This document shows positions 25,409 to 35,100 of a DNA stretch of 64,000 nucleotides, one piece after another. This DNA is from Zobellia uliginosa. GTDB taxonomy: Bacteria; Bacteroidota; Bacteroidia; Flavobacteriales; Flavobacteriaceae. Numbering within the stretch: position 1 is the first letter of the stretch; the number at the start of each line of letters is the position of its first letter. The position numbers and the translations under genes were made by a program. The stretch lies in the NCBI RefSeq assembly GCF_900156625.1, contig NZ_FTOB01000002.1, positions 614,275 through 678,274 of the forward strand, read 5' to 3'. The notes beneath the pieces are model-generated. The model was not told the DNA's origin. It saw only the letters and a list, made by a program, of their open reading frames with translations, and did not search any database.

Positions 25409-26539
25409 GTGAAAACTATTGCACAAGAAAAAATATGGCTGTCTTCTCCCCATATGGGAGGAGGTGAACAAAAATACGTTCAAGAAGCCTTTGATACGAA
25501 TTGGGTCGCTCCTTTAGGGCCTAACGTAGATAACTTTGAAAAATCCATAACCCAGTTTGTTGGCGGAGATATGCACGTAGCCGCACTTAGTTCAGGTACT
25601 GCCGCAATTCATCTCGCTTTGGAATTATTGGGCGTAACCCGGGGCGATGAAGTAATTTGTCAAAGTTTTACTTTTTCGGCATCGGCCAATCCTATTATGT
25701 ATCTTGGGGCCACTCCCGTTTTTGTAGATAGTGAAATAGATACTTGGAATATTTCCCCTGAATTATTGGAAGCTGCCATAAAGGATCGAATGGCCCATGG
25801 AAAAAAACCGAAAGCTATCGTAGCCGTCCATTTATATGGAATGCCCTATAAAGTGGATGAAATAAGGAAGGTTTCAGAAAAATATGATATTCCCGTTGTT
25901 GAGGATAGTGCAGAGGCTCTGGGTAGTGCGTTCAAGGATGAAAAGTGCGGTACTTTTGGAGAAATAGGGATTTTTTCTTTTAACGGAAATAAAATAATTA
26001 CCACTTCTGGGGGAGGCGCCTTGGTGTCCAGAAAAGAGGAGGTGAAGAAAAAGGCCGTATTCTTGGCAACGCAAGCACGGGACGATGCGCCCCACTACCA
26101 GCACTCCAATGTAGGATATAACTATAGAATGAGCAATATTCTTGCGGGTATTGGCCGTGGTCAGATGGAAGTGCTTCAAGAACGTGTAAGGCAAAGAAGA
26201 TTTAATTACGATTTTTATAAAAAACATCTTGGGCATCTTTCCCAACTTGAATTTTTAGAGGAACCAGAGGGGTATTATTGCAATAGATGGTTGACTTGCG
26301 TGTTGACCCCTTCCTACGAGATTAGGGAAAAAATACGATTGGCCCTTTTAGAGGTCGATATCGAATCTAGACCTTTATGGAAGCCGATGCATATGCAACC
26401 GGTTTTCAATGAATTTCCCCATTATAGCGATGGTACATCGGAAGACCTTTTCAACCGGGGACTTTGTTTGCCAAGTGGCTCTAACCTTTCCCAAAATGAT
26501 CTGGAAAGAATAGTGGAGTTAATTCTAACCAAAATTTAA
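25409..26539 (+). CDS. DegT/DnrJ/EryC1-family sugar aminotransferase
   Basis: A 376-residue PLP-dependent aminotransferase. It starts at GTG (25409), giving IWLSSPHMGGGEQKYV, the usual N-terminus of PglE/EpsN-type enzymes. Family marks are AALSSGTAAIHLALELLGV, VICQSFTFSASANPI, VVEDSAEALGS and the PLP lysine in SFNGNKIITTSGGG. It probably transfers an amino group from glutamate to C4 of a UDP-4-keto-6-deoxy-HexNAc made by the dehydratase encoded 4 bp downstream. The product would be a 4-amino-4,6-dideoxy sugar of the bacillosamine type. No PglD-like acetyltransferase lies nearby, so the amino group may stay free or be modified by an enzyme encoded elsewhere. Confidence 0.9.
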   Translation: MKTIAQEKIWLSSPHMGGGEQKYVQEAFDTNWVAPLGPNVDNFEKSITQFVGGDMHVAALSSGTAAIHLALELLGVTRGDEVICQSFTFSASANPIMYLGATPVFVDSEIDTWNISPELLEAAIKDRMAHGKKPKAIVAVHLYGMPYKVDEIRKVSEKYDIPVVEDSAEALGSAFKDEKCGTFGEIGIFSFNGNKIITTSGGGALVSRKEEVKKKAVFLATQARDDAPHYQHSNVGYNYRMSNILAGIGRGQMEVLQERVRQRRFNYDFYKKHLGHLSQLEFLEEPEGYYCNRWLTCVLTPSYEIREKIRLALLEVDIESRPLWKPMHMQPVFNEFPHYSDGTSEDLFNRGLCLPSGSNLSQNDLERIVELILTKI

Positions 26540-26543
26540 TCTG

Positions 26544-28475
26544 ATGATAAAAGACTATTTAGTAAGTAATGCTCATAAATATGCGTCTAAATGGCTGGTT
26601 TTGGCCATTGATGTGGTTATGATCTCTATTTCCTTCGTATTATCGTATATCATACGTTTTAATCTCACTTTAGATTTTGAAATAGACCGATTATTTATTC
26701 AACTGCCCATTATTGCATTGATAGCCTTGGCCTCTTTTATTTTTACGGGCTCCCATAAAGGAGTGATAAGGCATACGGGGGTAAGGGATGTATACAACAT
26801 ATTCAATGCCATTTGTCTTTCAAGTATTTTACTGATTTCCATGGTCTTGTTCAATAGGGAGCTTGGTGTATTCGAGAACTTTACGGTTCCCTTGGGGATC
26901 ATCATTATTCATAGCTTGTTGAGCTTTGTGGCCCTTACCGCTTCAAGGTATGTGTTTAAGGCGCTTTATAACAACCTTATGGCCCGTGATTTTAAGGTCA
27001 ATAAGAATGTTTTGATTTTTGGGGCAGGGGAGTCGGGTATATTGACCCAGAATGCCCTGGTCAACCATACTAAAAGCCGGGTTAGGGTAGTGGGTTATGT
27101 TGATGAGGATGTAAAAAAGGTCGGCAAGCAGATCAATGGGGTAAAAGTGTTTCATAAAGATGTACTGAACCGCGATTTTATTGTAAAGAACAATATTTCG
27201 GAAGTTATTTTCTCGATACAGAATATCGATCCTAGAAGCTTAAAGGTATTGGTTGAGGGCTTGGTAGACTTTCCGGTCCAAGTTAAAATTGTTCCACCGG
27301 TAGAGCAATGGATCAACGGTGAGTTGAAAGTATCGCAAATCAAGCAGATTCAGATTGAAGACCTGTTGGATCGGGCACCGATCAATATCAAAAATTCTAA
27401 AATCGCTGGAGAAATCAAGAATAAGGTAGTTCTTGTTACGGGAGGAGCGGGGTCTATCGGTAGTGAAATCGTACGTCAAGTATGTACCTATAACTACAAA
27501 TCATTGATTGTTATAGATCAATCGGAATCGGCATTGTACGATTTGCAACAAGAATTAAAACAAAATGGCTACCACAATTTTATGCCTATTGTGGGGGATG
27601 TACGTGACAAAAATAGATTGAACAACCTCTTTCAGGAATACAAGCCGAATATTGTTTTTCATGCCGCCGCCTATAAGCATGTGCCCCTAATGGAATACAA
27701 TGCCTATGAGGCCATCAAGATCAATGTGGCAGGTACAAAGGTCGTGGCCGATTTGTCCATCAGTCATAATGTCGACAAGTTTATATTCATTTCTACCGAT
27801 AAAGCGGTGAACCCGACCAATGTTATGGGGGCAACCAAACGAATTGCTGAAATGTATATCAGTTGTATGCAGCAAAAGGGAAAGACGAAATTTATAACCA
27901 CACGTTTTGGAAACGTGCTGGGGTCAAACGGATCCGTTATTCCCCTGTTTAAAAAGCAAATAGAAAAAGGAGGACCTTTGACCGTTACCCACGAAAACGT
28001 TACCCGTTTTTTTATGACCATACCCGAGGCATCGCAATTGGTTCTTGAAGCCGGTGCTATGGGAGAAGGTGGCGAAATTTTTATTTTTGATATGGGCGAA
28101 TCGGTAAAGATATTCGATTTGGCCAAGAATATGATCAAGCTGAGCGGACTGCGATATCCTGAGGACATCGATATAAAAATCACAGGTTTGAGACCCGGTG
28201 AAAAGCTGTATGAAGAGCTGTTGGCAAATGGGGAAAACACCTTGCCTACCTATCATAAGAAAATTATGATCGGTAAGACCAGGGAGCTGGATTATACCTT
28301 GGTACATGCTAAGATCGATGAACTTTGTGTTTCCAATATGTTCTTCAATGAAAGGACGGTAAGTTTAATGAAGGAAATCGTTCCAGAATTTATCTCCAAC
28401 AATTCAGAGTTGTGTTTGCTTGATAAAAAGAAGCAGAACACCGCTAAGAATCATCCGCTTAAAAAAGTTTTATAA
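26544..28475 (+). CDS. Membrane UDP-HexNAc 4,6-dehydratase (PglF/WbpM/CapD family)
   Basis: A 643-residue protein: four N-terminal membrane spans (about residues 15-130), a first Rossmann-like domain (VLIFGAGESGILTQNAL), then the catalytic SDR domain starting VVLVTGGAGSIGSEIVRQV near residue 295. It has FHAAAYKHVPLMEYN, FISTDKAVNPTNVMGATKR and TRFGNVLGSNGSVIPLF. The M-x3-K (MGATK) in place of Y-x3-K is typical of PglF/WbpM/FlaA1 4,6-dehydratases. It should convert UDP-GlcNAc to its 4-keto-6-deoxy form, the substrate of the aminotransferase just upstream. It starts 4 bp after the aminotransferase stop and is followed closely by wza. Confidence 0.92.
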   Translation: MIKDYLVSNAHKYASKWLVLAIDVVMISISFVLSYIIRFNLTLDFEIDRLFIQLPIIALIALASFIFTGSHKGVIRHTGVRDVYNIFNAICLSSILLISMVLFNRELGVFENFTVPLGIIIIHSLLSFVALTASRYVFKALYNNLMARDFKVNKNVLIFGAGESGILTQNALVNHTKSRVRVVGYVDEDVKKVGKQINGVKVFHKDVLNRDFIVKNNISEVIFSIQNIDPRSLKVLVEGLVDFPVQVKIVPPVEQWINGELKVSQIKQIQIEDLLDRAPINIKNSKIAGEIKNKVVLVTGGAGSIGSEIVRQVCTYNYKSLIVIDQSESALYDLQQELKQNGYHNFMPIVGDVRDKNRLNNLFQEYKPNIVFHAAAYKHVPLMEYNAYEAIKINVAGTKVVADLSISHNVDKFIFISTDKAVNPTNVMGATKRIAEMYISCMQQKGKTKFITTRFGNVLGSNGSVIPLFKKQIEKGGPLTVTHENVTRFFMTIPEASQLVLEAGAMGEGGEIFIFDMGESVKIFDLAKNMIKLSGLRYPEDIDIKITGLRPGEKLYEELLANGENTLPTYHKKIMIGKTRELDYTLVHAKIDELCVSNMFFNERTVSLMKEIVPEFISNNSELCLLDKKKQNTAKNHPLKKVL

Positions 28476-28515
28476 GTTTTTTATTTGTTATCATTGCACC
28501 AAAATTTGAAACACT

Positions 28516-29319
28516 ATGTCTATGAAAAAACGAAGTCTTACCGCGATTACTAGTTCTTTAAGGTCGATTGTGCCCCTTTTGGTATTGTCAGCCGTTCTAC
28601 TTTCTTCATGTGCCACAAGAAAAGAAGTTGTTTATTTTCAGAATACGGGAGACTTTGAAACCTTGGTCGATAAGAATAGTTTTACCCCTAAGTTTAAGGT
28701 AGATGATTTAGTGAGCATTTATGTGTCTACTTTAGATAGTGAGGCGAGTGCGCCATTTAATTTGTTTAGGGGAAGTTCTGAAGGAGGAATTCGTCCGGAA
28801 CAAGTGGATTATTTGGTCGATAAGGAAGGGGAAATTGATTTTCCGGTAATAGGGAAAATAAAAATTGCCGGCTTATCGGGTGAGGAAGTTAGGGTTTTGC
28901 TTAGGGATAAGCTTTCGGATTACTTGAAAGACCCGATTATTAATATCAGGCTTAGAAACTTTAGTATTTCTGTTTTGGGAGAGGTTCACCGTCCAGGAAC
29001 ATACCCTGTAGACGGGGAGCGGATTACCATAATGGAGGCCTTGGGGCTTGCAGGGGATCTTACCATTAAAGGAAAACGGGAGAACGTAATGGTGATTCGG
29101 GACTTTGATGGTACCAAGGTATATACGCGTATCGACTTGACAAAAAAGGAAGCCCTAAGTTCGCCGGTCTATTATCTGACCCAAAATGATGTAGTCTATG
29201 TGGAGCCGAACAATTCGGCCATCAAATCCTCTACCTTGGATAATCGAGCGTCTATCTACGTTTCTGTGGCTTCCTTGTTGATTACCTCTACGGTGTTATT
29301 AATTACCAGAACAAACTAA
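28516..29319 (+). CDS. wza: Outer-membrane polysaccharide export lipoprotein (Wza family)
   Basis: A 267-residue lipoprotein. The signal peptide ends in VLLSSC with Cys32, followed by ATRKEVVYFQN, the usual start of Bacteroidota Wza-like proteins. The polysaccharide export domain covers about residues 50-150 (FKVDDLVSIYVS, VDKEGEIDFPVIGKIKI). A SLBB-type segment follows (ISVLGEVHRPGTYPVDGE), and a C-terminal hydrophobic helix (SVASLLITSTVLLIT) may span the outer membrane. It is shorter than E. coli Wza, as is common in this phylum. It forms the exit pore with the Wzc-like kinase encoded 26 bp downstream. A second ATG at 28522 is an alternative start. Confidence 0.93.
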   Translation: MSMKKRSLTAITSSLRSIVPLLVLSAVLLSSCATRKEVVYFQNTGDFETLVDKNSFTPKFKVDDLVSIYVSTLDSEASAPFNLFRGSSEGGIRPEQVDYLVDKEGEIDFPVIGKIKIAGLSGEEVRVLLRDKLSDYLKDPIINIRLRNFSISVLGEVHRPGTYPVDGERITIMEALGLAGDLTIKGKRENVMVIRDFDGTKVYTRIDLTKKEALSSPVYYLTQNDVVYVEPNNSAIKSSTLDNRASIYVSVASLLITSTVLLITRTN

Positions 29320-29345
29320 TTTTATGTTGTTCTTAAAAAAATAAA

Positions 29346-31727
29346 ATGAGCTTGAATACTCAAAATTCTATGTCAAATAATTCCTTTGATTTTAAGGAAA
29401 TACTCAATACTTATATGGCATACTGGAAATGGTTTCTGTTTTCGGTCGTATTGGCCTTGTTGATTGCCTATGTCAATATTAGGTATGCTACCCCAAAGTT
29501 TGCGGTGCAGACTCAAATTCAGATTCTTGATGAAAAAAGTTCGGGTTCAGAGCTCGATATGTTTCGGGATTTGGAAGTTTTTGGAGGCCAAAAAACGAAG
29601 GTTGAAGACGAAATTCAAATTATCAATTCGCGATCCAACTGGGTAGAGGTAGTCAAGGAATTAGGGTTGAGTACTAAAATTTACGTTCAAGGTAACATTA
29701 TTGAGTCCGAACTTTATAAGAATCCTCCGGTAAAAGTAAACTTTATCGCCCCTGATTCGGTTATAAACAGGGCAAAATTGAACTTCTTTCTTACCATTTC
29801 CTCTTCGACCACCTTTGGTTATACGGAAGAAGAAGACAAACCTGTGAAGATTTATGCTTTTGGGAAGAATATTTCGACTCCTATTGGGGATATTGTAATC
29901 ACGCCCAATGTGGCCACTTTAGAAAACTACAAAAATAAAACCTTGCGTGTTTCTATTCAGCCAATCGATGATACGGCACAGGCCTATAGGGGGAGTTTGT
30001 TGGTTAGTGCGGCGGATGAATATTCGAATATCTTGAATATCCGAATGGAAGATGCGATTCAGGAGAAGGCCAAGGATATATTGGATGCGTTGGTTCGTGT
30101 CTATAATAAAAATGCCATAGAGGATAAGCAAATCATAGCGGATAGAACTTCAAATTTTATAGAGGAACGTATCGCGAACATTGCAACGCGATTATCCAGC
30201 GTAGATCAGTCGGCCAAAGATTTTAAGACCGAAAAGGGGGTTACCGATATTGCCTCCGAAGCCAATATTAATTTAAATGTAGGGGTGGCAAACCAACAAG
30301 AATTGGCGAATGCGCGGAATCAACTTAATATGGCCGCCTCCATGCAGGAAATGGTTCAGCAGCAAGATGGCTATGAAGTGCTCCCCACAAATATTGGACT
30401 TTCGGACCCTACGATTGCAAACACAACCGAACGATATAATCAGTTGGTCTTGGAACGGAAGAGACTGCTAAAAAGTTCGAATGAAAAGAACCCGGTAATC
30501 GTAAATCTTGATCAGCAAATAGCAGGTCTAAAGCGTAGCATGCAATCGAGTCTTAGTAGTACGGTCAATAACTTAGGGATGACGGTGAACTCCTTGAGTG
30601 GTCAACAGGCCCGTTTCAACTCCAAGATTTATTCGGCCCCGGCCAATGAAAAGGCGTTAAGGGATATAACCCGAAAACAACAAACCACCGAATCTTTATA
30701 CTTGTATTTATTGCAAAAGCGCGAGGAGTCGCAAATAGCGGTCGCCTCAACCTCGCCTAAATCGAAAATCATCGATAAGGCCTATGCGGTCAGTAAAACG
30801 CCGGTATCGCCTAAAAAGCCTATTATTTATTTGGCATCTTTTATTCTTGGTCTTTTTATTCCATTTTCTATTATATATGTTAAGGACTTATTGGATAATA
30901 AAATTCATAACATGCATTCCTTGGAGAAGTATGTGAATGATATACCGGTACTAGGGGAATTGCCTAGTATAGGTAAAAAAGAAGAAAAGTTGGTCGTAAA
31001 GGAAGATCGCTCGGTTTTGGCCGAATCCTTAAGGATAATCCGTACGAACCTCGATTATATTTTAAAGACCAAGAAGAAAGACGGAAAAGGGAATGTAGTG
31101 TACGTTACTTCGAGTGTCCCAGGGGAAGGAAAAACTTTTCTTTCTACCAATTTATCAATGATTTTAGCCAGTACCAATAAAAGGGTACTCTTGGTAGGTG
31201 CGGATATTCGAAATCCTAAGTTGTATAGTTTTTTTACAAGTGGGGATATTGATAAAATGGCCAAACCTAGTAGGAACAAGGATGCTGGCTTGACCGAATA
31301 TCTCTATGATAATACATTGAATGTTAAAGATATTGTGAACCCTATGTTGGTCCACCAAAATACCATAGATGTCATTTATTCAGGGCGTATCCCTCCCAAT
31401 CCGGCAGAATTGCTAATGAGCGGAAGGGTAGAGGAGTTATTGGCCGAGGTGTCAAAACTATATGATTATGTTATTGTAGATACCGCGCCTTTAATGGTAG
31501 TGACCGATACCTTGCTGATAAGTGATTATGCCGATTTACTCGTATATGTTACACGTGCGGGGGTTACAGAAATCAGTGCGGTTGAGTTCCCGTTAAAATT
31601 GCAACAGGAAGGAAAAATCAAAGGTTTGTCCTTTGTAGTGAATGATGTAGACGCTTCTAATTTGGGATACGGTGGTAAATATGGCTACGGTTATGGTAAG
31701 ACCCAAAAGAAATGGTGGAAATTTTAA
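29346..31727 (+). CDS. wzc: Polysaccharide co-polymerase and tyrosine autokinase (Wzc family)
   Basis: A 793-residue one-piece bacterial tyrosine kinase. A first membrane span (about residues 21-40, WFLFSVVLALLIAYV) and a Wzz-type periplasmic domain with coiled-coil region come first. A second span follows near residues 490-512. The kinase domain has Walker A SSVPGEGKTF (near residue 595), Walker A' VLLVGADIRNP and Walker B YVIVDTAPL. The C-terminal tail is Tyr-rich (YGGKYGYGYGK), the usual autophosphorylation cluster. It controls chain length and export with Wza. The phosphatase expected to reset it is encoded at 38314-39054. The gene closes the operon; a terminator follows. Confidence 0.95.
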   Translation: MSLNTQNSMSNNSFDFKEILNTYMAYWKWFLFSVVLALLIAYVNIRYATPKFAVQTQIQILDEKSSGSELDMFRDLEVFGGQKTKVEDEIQIINSRSNWVEVVKELGLSTKIYVQGNIIESELYKNPPVKVNFIAPDSVINRAKLNFFLTISSSTTFGYTEEEDKPVKIYAFGKNISTPIGDIVITPNVATLENYKNKTLRVSIQPIDDTAQAYRGSLLVSAADEYSNILNIRMEDAIQEKAKDILDALVRVYNKNAIEDKQIIADRTSNFIEERIANIATRLSSVDQSAKDFKTEKGVTDIASEANINLNVGVANQQELANARNQLNMAASMQEMVQQQDGYEVLPTNIGLSDPTIANTTERYNQLVLERKRLLKSSNEKNPVIVNLDQQIAGLKRSMQSSLSSTVNNLGMTVNSLSGQQARFNSKIYSAPANEKALRDITRKQQTTESLYLYLLQKREESQIAVASTSPKSKIIDKAYAVSKTPVSPKKPIIYLASFILGLFIPFSIIYVKDLLDNKIHNMHSLEKYVNDIPVLGELPSIGKKEEKLVVKEDRSVLAESLRIIRTNLDYILKTKKKDGKGNVVYVTSSVPGEGKTFLSTNLSMILASTNKRVLLVGADIRNPKLYSFFTSGDIDKMAKPSRNKDAGLTEYLYDNTLNVKDIVNPMLVHQNTIDVIYSGRIPPNPAELLMSGRVEELLAEVSKLYDYVIVDTAPLMVVTDTLLISDYADLLVYVTRAGVTEISAVEFPLKLQQEGKIKGLSFVVNDVDASNLGYGGKYGYGYGKTQKKWWKF

Positions 31728-31749
31728 AGAAAAAAAACAACAACACGTA

Positions 31750-31787
31750 AGAAAAAACCCTGTAGAAATTCAGGGTTTTTCTTTTTA
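31750..31787 (+). terminator. Rho-independent terminator after wzc
   Basis: GAAAAAACCCTG (31751-31762) pairs with CAGGGTTTTTC (31771-31781) around an 8-base loop, followed by more T residues. It lies 23 bp after the wzc stop. Confidence 0.85.
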
Positions 31788-32101
31788 TGTCCCGAATGGA
31801 AAACTTCTTAACAGTATAGGCTGAACATCTTTTAAAAAAATAGCTATTTTCGCGCCTATATAAAAATCTTCCCCTAGAGAATTTAATGGTAAATGGAACA
31901 CCACTTCTTATTTATAGAAGGAGGTTCGGAATGTATGTAAAGTAAGGTAAATCATCAGTTTAGACTACGGTTTGTCATTTACCGAAGTTCAGCCCGCTTT
32001 TAACGAAAAGAAGTAGGGTATTCAAGCCTCAAGGTGTTATTAGGTTATATTTGTTGGCTGTGGAAGACCTACGCATTAGGATAAAGAAAACACTATTTAA
32101 T
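31788..32101 (+). promoter_or_regulatory. Leader region of the giant T9SS protein, with a weak promoter candidate
   Basis: These 314 bp hold no credible gene. TATTTTCG at 31845-31852 followed by CGCC resembles the Bacteroidota -7 element with one mismatch, but a clear upstream TTG at the right spacing is missing. If used, it would give a leader of about 245 bases. A TTG-initiated 17-residue extension of the downstream ORF from 32051 is rejected, because the signal peptide begins at 32102. Confidence 0.3.
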
Positions 32102-35100
32102 ATGAAAAATAATTACATAACAAGTTTTTTAATCACTTGTGTCACCATCTTTTTTGCAGGAAGTTTTCGTGCTGGGGCACAGTTGCCTGATGAGTTTCAG
32201 TTAGTAGAGTTGCATTCGGGTTTTACCAATGCGACTTCTATGGAATTTGCTCCCGATGGTCGAATATTTGTACTGGATCGTTTCGGAGAGATTTTTATTC
32301 ACAAACCTGAACTTTTTACAACGGTGAGTGCGGGAACCATACCCGTATACCATGGGTCGGAAGACGGCCTTTTGGCCATTGCCTTTGATCCGAATTTTGA
32401 GTCTAATAATTGGGTCTATATTTATTACTCCCTTGAGAACGAGGACAAGAATAGGATTTCCAGGTTTACAATGAATGGTGACCTTCTCGATCTGTCTTCG
32501 GAAAAGAATATGTTGGAGTGGGAGACGCAGCGAGAAGAGAGTTACCATGCCGGAGGGGATATGGGCTTCGATTCGCAAGGTAACTTATTGATTTCTACAG
32601 GGGATAATACCAATCATGGCAATTATGGAGCTATAGATGAGGGCTATAGTCCTAATAGTGCGGAAAAAAGTTCGTCGAATACCAATGATTTAAGGGGAAA
32701 AATTTTACGTATCAAGCCATTACCCAATGGCACTTATGATATACCTACAGGGAATTTATTTGCAGAAGGCACACCAAATACGAGACCCGAAATATATGTT
32801 ATGGGCTGTCGTAATCCCTATCGTTTTTTTATCGATAAACAAAACAACGATTGGATTTTTTGGGGAGAGGTGGGGCCTGATGCCAATGACCCGGGGGAGA
32901 ATGGGGAAGGCCCGGTCGGAATGGACGAAATGAATCTGACCAAGGAAGCGGGTAATTATGGATGGCCTTATTTTACAGGAAAAAACGAACCATATAAGGT
33001 TTATCACGCTACACCGGTCTATAATAATCCTAACTCCCCAAAAAACGTTTCGACTTGGAATAAGACTGGATTAGAGGATTTGCCGCCAGCCGTGGAATCT
33101 TGGATGGAGTTCAAGAGGGGGAATGGTAGTAAATGGTCTATATTTTCTGGGCCTCGTTATTATTACGATCCGAATTTAAGTGATCAGCAAAGGCTTCCCG
33201 CGGCCTTTGATGGGGTCTTGTTCTATTATAATTTTAATAATAGTAAGGTGTATGCGGTTAAGATGGATGCAAATGGTACGATCTTGAGTACCGAACAATT
33301 GGCTCCCTCAGTTTTCCCATCAAATGCTGAGGATGGTTATATCGACATGGAAATTGGCCCAGATGGCCATATGTATATCTTGGAATATGGGGTAGGCTGT
33401 TGTGAAGATGGGGATGGTAGCGGTCGCCTGGTACGGGTTGATTATACCGGTATTGTTACGAATTCTCCCCCAATAGTTTTGGCCGAAGCCGATGTTACCA
33501 GTGGGGCCTTAAACCTAACGGTCAATTTTTCTAGTGACGGCACTTATGATCCTGACGGGGATACCGGCTTAGTATATGAATGGGATTTTGGCGATGGGAG
33601 CCCCAAAGTATCGGGAGTAACGCAAACCCAACATACCTATACCACAGAAGGAATATATAATGCCCAGTTAAAAGTAATTGATGGTGACGGGGCACAAGGG
33701 GTTAAAAACATAACGATATACGCAGGAAATACCAAAGCTGAATTTACTTTTAATTCGCCACTCGACGGAGGTTTGGTCGGATGGGGTGACGATATTACGA
33801 TAGATTTGGAGGTTAGCGATGCCGAAGATGGAAGCACCTCAGGTGGGGGGATTGATTGTAAGGACGTGGATATTATTCCTTCCTTGGGCCATTTAAATCA
33901 TTTTCACGATGGGAATACACTGGATGGTTGCCCGGCAGACTTTACTTTGGAATATAGTGGTCATAACATTGATGGGGGCGATGATCTTTACTATGTTTTG
34001 GGAAGTAATTACAAAGACCAAGGCAACCTTATTTCTTTTGGTCAAATTAAATTGCACCCCAAGCGAAAAGAGGCTGAATTTTATGATCAAGAAAGCGGGG
34101 TTCAGTTGATAGATAATACCGATCCGCTTGAAGGTGGTGAAGGGGCCATTAGGGTCAACCATAATAGCTATATTGTTTTGGAGGGAAGGAACTTGGCCAA
34201 TATTTCCTCTGTAAAATACTACGTAGCTTCCAATACGGATGGAGGAACAATTGAACTTCGGTTAGATAGTGCCAATGGTACGCTTTTGGCCACTTCAAAT
34301 GTGCCAAATACCGGAGGGGCCTCAAATTGGGAATACATTGAGACCAATTTTGTGGAACCGGGAGGAAAGCATGATTTGTACTTTGTGTTTAAAAACCCAA
34401 CAAGTCAGCAAAACAGTTTTGATATAAATTTCATTGAATTTGTAGGAGCGGGAGTTTCTGTAGATAAATCTCCCCCTTTGGTTAACTCGGTAAGGGTAAA
34501 TACTCCGACTGAGGTTCGAGTTGTATTTTCTGAATATGTTACCGAATCTACGGCCGAAGAACTTTCTAACTATATCATAAATAATGGAGTGACCATAAGT
34601 TCGGCAGAGCTTTTGTCCGATAATCGAACTGTTATTCTGTCTACCTCATCTTTAGATTCAGGCATCACCTATGAAATCAATATAAAGAACGTAAAGAATA
34701 CTTCGGGAATTTCTATCGTTGCGGAAGACCATTCCCTTTCTACGATAAATGCAATTCGAATCAATGTTGGGGGTGACCAGACCGTTCTTGATGATCATAT
34801 ATTTTTAGCGGATACCTACGCAAGTGGGGGAAATCAGTTTGATGCGGTCATACCTATAAACGGTACTACCGACGATACACTCTACCAAACCGAAAGATAT
34901 GGTACTTTTTCGTACGAAATACCGGTGCCGGCACCAGGGGAGTATGATATCCGCCTACATTTTGCAGAACTTTATTTTGGTGTGGGGAGTAGGCCGGGAG
35001 GACAAGGAAGTCGAGTGTTCAATGTCTCCATAGAGAATAAACCGGTACTTACGAATTTTGATATTCTTTCGGAAGTAGAGGCGGCGACGGCCTTACGAAA

